Source of the DNA: Paenibacillus sp. SYP-B4298
Lineage (GTDB): Bacteria; Bacillota; Bacilli; Paenibacillales; Paenibacillaceae
Direction of reading: 5' to 3'
DNA length: 64,000 nt
Assembly (NCBI RefSeq): GCF_027627475.1
Contig: NZ_CP115484.1
Span: 3,890,001-3,954,000 of the forward strand
A program made the translations under genes and the position numbers. The number at the start of each line of letters is the position of its first letter. Within the stretch, counting starts at the first letter, position 1. Below, in pieces: positions 60,500 to 64,000 of the stretch. The notes beneath the pieces were generated by a model. It did no database searches, was not told where the DNA came from, and saw only the letters and a program-made list of their open reading frames with translations.

Positions 60500-61507
60500 C
60501 TACTCCCCCATGATCTGCGCCAGCAGCTCATACGAATGCAGACGCGCCTGATGGTCATAGATTTGACCCGCCACAATCAACTCATCCGTTCGCGTCTCTT
60601 CAATGATTGTATCGAGCTTGCGCTTGACGGTATCCGGGCTGCCGACAGCCGAATATTTCAGCATCTTGCCATAGACCAGAAGCTGCTCCTGGGCTGTCCA
60701 CCGCCCATCCATCGTATCTACCGGCGGCTTCAGTCCGCCCCGTTCACCACGAATCAGGCTCAGGAACTGCTGCTCCTGCGAGGTCGCCAGCCTCCGGGCC
60801 TCCTCGTCCGTTGCAGCAACGACCGCATTGACCCCAATCATGACGTAAGGCTTCTCCAGGACAGCAGATGGCTGAAAATGGCGATGATACAGCTCCAGTG
60901 CCTGCAACAGATAATCCGGGGCAAAATGACTCGCAAACGCAAACGGCAAGCCGAGCTGACCTGCCAGTTGGGCGCTGAAGCCACTGGAGCCAAGCAGCCA
61001 GATTGGAATGTTCAGCCCCTCCCCCGGAACGGCGCGCACGCCGGGAACACCGCCTCCCATCGCCGGATTCAGATACGAGCGCAGCTCGTGAAGCTGTTCG
61101 GGAAAGTCGTTACCGTCGCTATGAAGGCCACGCCGCAGCGCTCTCATCGCTGGCTGATCTGTGCCGGGCGCACGCCCTAGCCCCAGATCAATCCGTCCCG
61201 GGAACAGCGACTCCAAGGTGCCGAATTGCTCGGCGATCATGAGCGGTGCATGGTTCGGCAGCATGATGCCGCCCGATCCGACCCGAATGGTCTGAGTATG
61301 CGCAGCGACATGACCGATAATAACCGAGGTCGCCGAGCTGGCGACGCCCGTCATGTTATGATGCTCTGCCAGCCAGTAGCGGTTATAGCCCCACTGCTCC
61401 ACATGCTGTGCCAGATCGACCGTATTGCGAAACGATTGGGCAGGTGTCCCCCCATCCAATACAGGCGCAAGGTCGAGCACCGATAATTTCACTTGATGAT
61501 TTGCCAT
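60500..61507 (-). CDS. LLM-class flavin-dependent oxidoreductase (luciferase-like)
   Basis: 335 residues behind AGGAGG. A (beta/alpha)8 luciferase-like monooxygenase of the MsnO8 type: [66 protein letters not shown] and the late [12 protein letters not shown]. It uses FMNH2 or F420H2-like cofactors to oxidise small substrates; the true substrate is unknown. The gene starts 14 bases after a MarR-type regulator gene and forms an operon with it, so expression is probably derepressed by a small molecule or oxidant. Confidence 0.85.
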   Translation of the reverse strand: MANHQVKLSVLDLAPVLDGGTPAQSFRNTVDLAQHVEQWGYNRYWLAEHHNMTGVASSATSVIIGHVAAHTQTIRVGSGGIMLPNHAPLMIAEQFGTLESLFPGRIDLGLGRAPGTDQPAMRALRRGLHSDGNDFPEQLHELRSYLNPAMGGGVPGVRAVPGEGLNIPIWLLGSSGFSAQLAGQLGLPFAFASHFAPDYLLQALELYHRHFQPSAVLEKPYVMIGVNAVVAATDEEARRLATSQEQQFLSLIRGERGGLKPPVDTMDGRWTAQEQLLVYGKMLKYSAVGSPDTVKRKLDTIIEETRTDELIVAGQIYDHQARLHSYELLAQIMGE

Positions 61508-61521
61508 CTTACATCAGCCTC

Positions 61522-61956
61522 CTATTCAATCATTCTGGCAACATTGCTGGCAATCCGGTTCATATACGCTGTCATCGCCGCGATTTCATGATCTGAGAAA
61601 TCACGGGTCATCTCCTCCAGGCATTGCCTCCGCTTCGCTTCCAGCTCCATAAGCTCTGCCTTGCCGCTGTCCGTCAAGGAAATCAGCGTCACACGCTTAT
61701 CCTGCTCAGGCTTGCGGCTTGCAATCAATTGCTGCTGCTTCAACTGCTGCAGATGACGGGTGATGGCCGCCGCATCCAGCCCGAGCTGCTGCTGCAGCTC
61801 CAACTGGCTCAGCTCCTTGCGTCGCTCGATAGCATGCAAAATCTCCAGCTTCGTGCAGCTCGTGCTGACCGAGGCCGTAAAGGCCTGACCCATCTCCTTC
61901 ACAAGCACATGCAAGCGGTACAGCAGCCTCTCGCGATCTGTGCATACAGGTTCGAT
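61522..61956 (-). CDS. MarR-family regulator, probable ATC start
   Basis: The frame has no ATG, GTG or TTG before TTG 61914, but clear family-like coding (EPVCTDRERLLYRLHVL) extends upstream to a stop at 61966. An in-frame ATC at 61956 lies 4 bases after GAGGTGA and gives 144 residues. The winged-helix core is KLEILHAIERRKELSQLELQ, LDAAAITRHLQQLKQQQLI and the wing RKPEQDKRVTLISLT. It should repress its own operon with the LLM oxidoreductase gene through the two tandem palindromes just upstream. A TTG start at 61914 would lose the first helix. Confidence 0.85.
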   Translation of the reverse strand: MEPVCTDRERLLYRLHVLVKEMGQAFTASVSTSCTKLEILHAIERRKELSQLELQQQLGLDAAAITRHLQQLKQQQLIASRKPEQDKRVTLISLTDSGKAELMELEAKRRQCLEEMTRDFSDHEIAAMTAYMNRIASNVARMIE

Positions 61957-61973
61957 ATGCTCACCTCATTTAG

Positions 61974-62000
61974 TTGATGCATCAATTGTTGATATATCAA
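61974..62000. promoter_or_regulatory. tandem palindromic operators of the MarR-type regulator
   Basis: Two 12-base perfect palindromes, TTGATGCATCAA (61974-61985) and TTGATATATCAA (61989-62000), are separated by three bases, giving a 15-base period. They lie about 20 bases upstream of the start codon, the classical position and form of MarR-family autoregulatory sites. Confidence 0.8.
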
Positions 62001-62177
62001 GCATTATAGTTGTTCTGCACCTGCAATGCAAGTCTACATCTACAGCAAGTCTTGCTGCATGGCAACGGCGTGTAACTACGAGCAGAGCCGCATCTCAGAC
62101 AAAGCACGACAAATTCTGCGATCCAAGCAATGTACACGCTCCCTAGCCGCAACTGCTCCTGTTTTGCTTCATCAGAA

Positions 62178-62221
62178 ACGGCAGTCCGATTAGGTAGCTC
62201 ACCCACCTGTCGGACTGCCGT
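62178..62221 (-). terminator. terminator of the ferredoxin/flavodoxin reductase gene
   Basis: A 12-bp perfect stem (ACGGCAGTCCGA and complement) with a 20-base loop ends 10 bases past the stop codon; on the minus strand it is followed by TTTCTG. Between 62001 and 62177 nothing else is seen. Confidence 0.7.
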
Positions 62222-62231
62222 CCTGATTCGT

Positions 62232-63281
62232 TTATCTGGAGAATAGATGCTTCTTTAACTCACGATTCTTGTCAGCGAATCGGTCGTTATGGGAGGAGAC
62301 CATTGCGCGCTCCTCTGCCTCAGGCGTAATATAGCGCTTCGCCTTATTCACAGCGTTGGCCGCATCCTGGAAGGCGCCTGCAATCAGATGCAGCTTGCCC
62401 TCGTGATGCAAGATGTCGCCTGCCGCATAGATGCCAGGCACCGAGGTTTCGCTCATTGCTGTACCGGCAATCCAGTGCTCATACAGTTCCAGACGAATGC
62501 TGCTGTTCTGCAGCAGCTCCTTGTCCCGCTCGTAGCCGTGGTTGATTATGACCTCATCCACCTCAAGCTCCACCGCGCTGCCATCCTCATTGCTGGTGAG
62601 CGCGACGCGCTCAATCTTGTCCTGACCAGGCGAGGCAACCAGTCTGTCGATCGTCGTGTTCAGCCAGCAGGTCACCGAGCTGTCATGCAGGCGCGAGACA
62701 TCGGCTTCATGCCCCTGCAGCACCTCCTTACGGTAGGTCAGGTGCACCTGCGCCGCGATTGGCTCCAGCTCATTGGCCCAATCGATTGCCGAGTTCCCGC
62801 CGCCGGAGATCAGTACCCGCTTCCCCTTGAAGCGCTCCAGCGACTTGACCGTGTAATGCAGGTTGCTCACCTCAAAGCGTTCTGCCCCCTCAATCTCCAG
62901 CTTCATCGGCTTCAAGATGCCTCCGCCGACCGCCAGGATGACTGTCCGCGAGTGATGCTCTTGTCCTGAGGCCGTGTGAAGGATGAATTGTCCGGCTTCG
63001 CCCCTGCCGATCGATGTCACCTTCTCGCCAAGCACCACCTCCGGCTGAAAGGTCAGTCCCTGGGCGACCATCTGTTCAATTAATTGTGCGCCAGGAAGCG
63101 GGGGCACGCCCCCTACATCCCAGACCATTTTCTCTGGATAGACATGAACCTTGCCGCCCAGCCGCGGCTGGAACTCGATAATCTTCGTCTTCATCTCCCT
63201 CAACCCGCTATAGAATGAGGCGAACAAGCCTGCAGGCCCACCGCCAATAATCGTCACGTCGTATAATTCCTTCTCGTTCAT
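62232..63281 (-). CDS. ferredoxin/flavodoxin-NADP reductase (YumC-type FNR)
   Basis: 349 residues from ATG 63281 (GGAG 9 bases upstream), the usual family start MNEKELYDVTIIGGG; the extension to 63434 is spurious. A thioredoxin-reductase-like flavoprotein without the redox CxxC: FAD motif VTIIGGGPAGLFASFYSG, NADP motif VLISGGGNSAIDWANEL and the second FAD motif VPGIYAAGDILHHEGKL. It reduces ferredoxin or flavodoxin with NADPH, and related enzymes supply electrons for iron release from siderophores. A Fur-like box lies just upstream, and an iron-siderophore permease gene is the next gene. Confidence 0.9.
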   Translation of the reverse strand: MNEKELYDVTIIGGGPAGLFASFYSGLREMKTKIIEFQPRLGGKVHVYPEKMVWDVGGVPPLPGAQLIEQMVAQGLTFQPEVVLGEKVTSIGRGEAGQFILHTASGQEHHSRTVILAVGGGILKPMKLEIEGAERFEVSNLHYTVKSLERFKGKRVLISGGGNSAIDWANELEPIAAQVHLTYRKEVLQGHEADVSRLHDSSVTCWLNTTIDRLVASPGQDKIERVALTSNEDGSAVELEVDEVIINHGYERDKELLQNSSIRLELYEHWIAGTAMSETSVPGIYAAGDILHHEGKLHLIAGAFQDAANAVNKAKRYITPEAEERAMVSSHNDRFADKNRELKKHLFSR

Positions 63282-63297
63282 TGCGCTCGCTCCATTT

Positions 63298-63316
63298 CTA
63301 TTCATTATCATTATTG
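63298..63316 (-). promoter_or_regulatory. Fur-like box upstream of the FNR gene
   Basis: Minus-strand AATAATGATAATGAATAGA matches the 19-base Fur consensus (GATAATGATAATCATTATC) at about 14 positions and contains overlapping hexamers GATAAT. It lies 17 bases in front of the start codon. Iron-dependent repression is likely but should be treated as a candidate. Confidence 0.5.
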
Positions 63317-63493
63317 AGCCGATGGATTGCCGGGAGCCGTCCGACATGCGCAACTCCAGCAGTGTATACAGAGACAGGCTGTGCCCTCCGCCACCGACTC
63401 CATCCACGGTTCCCGAACACAGCGCCGCCACCATCTGCTGTCGTGTCCAGCCTACTCCTCTGTGAGCTCCTCGCCCGTTATATTCTGCGAGCT

Positions 63494-64000
63494 CTAGCGC
63501 CGCTGCCGACGAAACATAAGATAGATGAAATAAGGCACACCGATAACCGAGATGACGATGCCAACTGGCAATTCGGCCGGGGCAAAGACCGTCTTCCCGA
63601 TGAAATCCCCGACCAGCACCATCAGCATCCCGACAAGACCGCTCACGGGCAACACATACTTATATGCAATGCCGACCAGCCTTCTGGCAATATGAGGAGC
63701 AATCAGGCCGACAAAGCCGACACCGCCCGCCACAGCAACACCAGCGCTGATCAAGCCGACACAGAGCAGCAGTACCTTTAGCCGCTCCCTGTCCTTGTCA
63801 AGCCCTATGCCCGCCACCGATACCTCATCCAGATACAGCAAATCCAGCCGATAAGATCGAAGCCAGATCGCCGGAATCAGCAGCACCACCCACGGCAGCA
63901 CCGCAGCAATCTGCATCCAGCTCGCGCTGTAGATGCTTCCCGCCAGCCAGACAGTCGCCATCTCGAAATCCTGTGGATTCATCTTCAGCGAGATATAGAG
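63494..64000 (-). CDS. FecCD-type iron-siderophore ABC permease, partial
   Basis: The 3' part of a gene cut by the right edge; about 168 residues are visible. The open frame continues to base 64000 without a start. Conserved segments are MATVWLAGSIYSASW, LDEVSVAGIGLDKDRERLK, VAVAGGVGFVGLIAPHIARRLVG, and the C-terminal ELPVGIVISVIGVPYFIYLMFRR, all typical of the BtuC/FhuB/FecCD family. It is a membrane channel for ferric siderophores. The nearby FNR gene and Fur-like box support iron uptake. The rest of the transport operon lies beyond the window. Confidence 0.88.
   Translation of the reverse strand, partial: LYISLKMNPQDFEMATVWLAGSIYSASWMQIAAVLPWVVLLIPAIWLRSYRLDLLYLDEVSVAGIGLDKDRERLKVLLLCVGLISAGVAVAGGVGFVGLIAPHIARRLVGIAYKYVLPVSGLVGMLMVLVGDFIGKTVFAPAELPVGIVISVIGVPYFIYLMFRRQRR

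Noticed and set aside
1-64000. CRISPR arrays, tRNA/rRNA genes, riboswitches, prophage or intact insertion sequences
   Set aside because: No regularly spaced repeats, no cloverleaf or rRNA-like blocks, no riboswitch signatures, and no complete transposase, integrase or phage structural gene were seen.

Overview
The window looks like a chromosomal segment of a Paenibacillus-type Firmicute. Ribosome-binding sites are strong (AGGAGG-like), GTG/TTG starts are frequent, most coding DNA is fairly GC-rich, and the protein families match the genus (YesMN/Yes-type sugar ABC systems, SF0329 protein, AdaA/AdaB, BdbCD, CydABS). No rRNA, tRNA, CRISPR array or intact insertion sequence was seen.

Layout. 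(1) 1-10271: a minus-strand biosynthetic cluster with a divergent MFS exporter. It encodes a glutamine-amidotransferase-like hydrolase (cut by the left edge), an L-glutamine-kinase-like PEP-synthase relative, an adenylation-sulfotransferase fusion, a ketosynthase plus a ketosynthase-like partner lacking the active Cys, two acyl carrier proteins and a chorismate-lyase-like protein. The first two resemble the Campylobacter Cj1417/Cj1418 pair that builds P-N (phosphoramidate) groups. I infer a sulfated and/or phosphoramidated hydroxybenzoate-primed small molecule; this is the most novel part of the window. (2) 10430-19684: an opine-metallophore operon (nicotianamine-synthase-like CntL, opine dehydrogenase CntM, Opp/Nik-type importer with a permease-ATPase fusion, EamA exporter, methyltransferase). 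CntM has Ala where the staphylopine enzyme has Asp150, predicting alpha-ketoglutarate as substrate. No histidine racemase is present. A divergent OmpR-type regulator has Glu in place of the phospho-accepting Asp and faces four helically phased TGTCA/TGACA half-sites. (3) 20889-28554: two terminal-oxidase loci, a CydA-like pair with a fused c-type haem domain and a canonical cydABS operon, separated by an SF0329 protein, an ECF sigma/anti-sigma pair and a MITE-like palindrome.

(4) 29000-38268: a pectin/rhamnogalacturonan-oligosaccharide utilisation locus: sensor kinase and AraC-type response regulator, CUT1 ABC importer, pectin methylesterase and GH105 hydrolase. (5) 38509-47420: NlpC/P60 hydrolase, BlaI-type repressor, then membrane and extracytoplasmic proteins typical of copper/haem handling (two FixH/YtkA-like proteins, a SafE/TauE-like protein, PepSY-TM, CopD-like), an orphan LiaS-type kinase and the BdbCD disulfide pair. 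(6) 47950-55634: a Zn/Cd/Pb-type P1B ATPase behind an ArsR/SmtB-type operator, then a two-component system and a large RND exporter. (7) 55915-64000: GH43 glycosidase, a small AT-rich pair, an alkylation-repair group (adaA, adaB/ogt, alkD-like), a MarR-LLM oxidoreductase operon with two tandem palindromic operators, a YumC-type ferredoxin/flavodoxin reductase with a Fur-like box, and the end of an iron-siderophore permease.

Metal and redox economy links much of the segment: zincophore uptake, metal efflux, iron uptake, bd oxidases and copper/haem maturation. Several starts had to be moved from the longest frame, and two genes appear to use very rare ATT/ATC start codons. All functions are read from motifs by eye without database searches.
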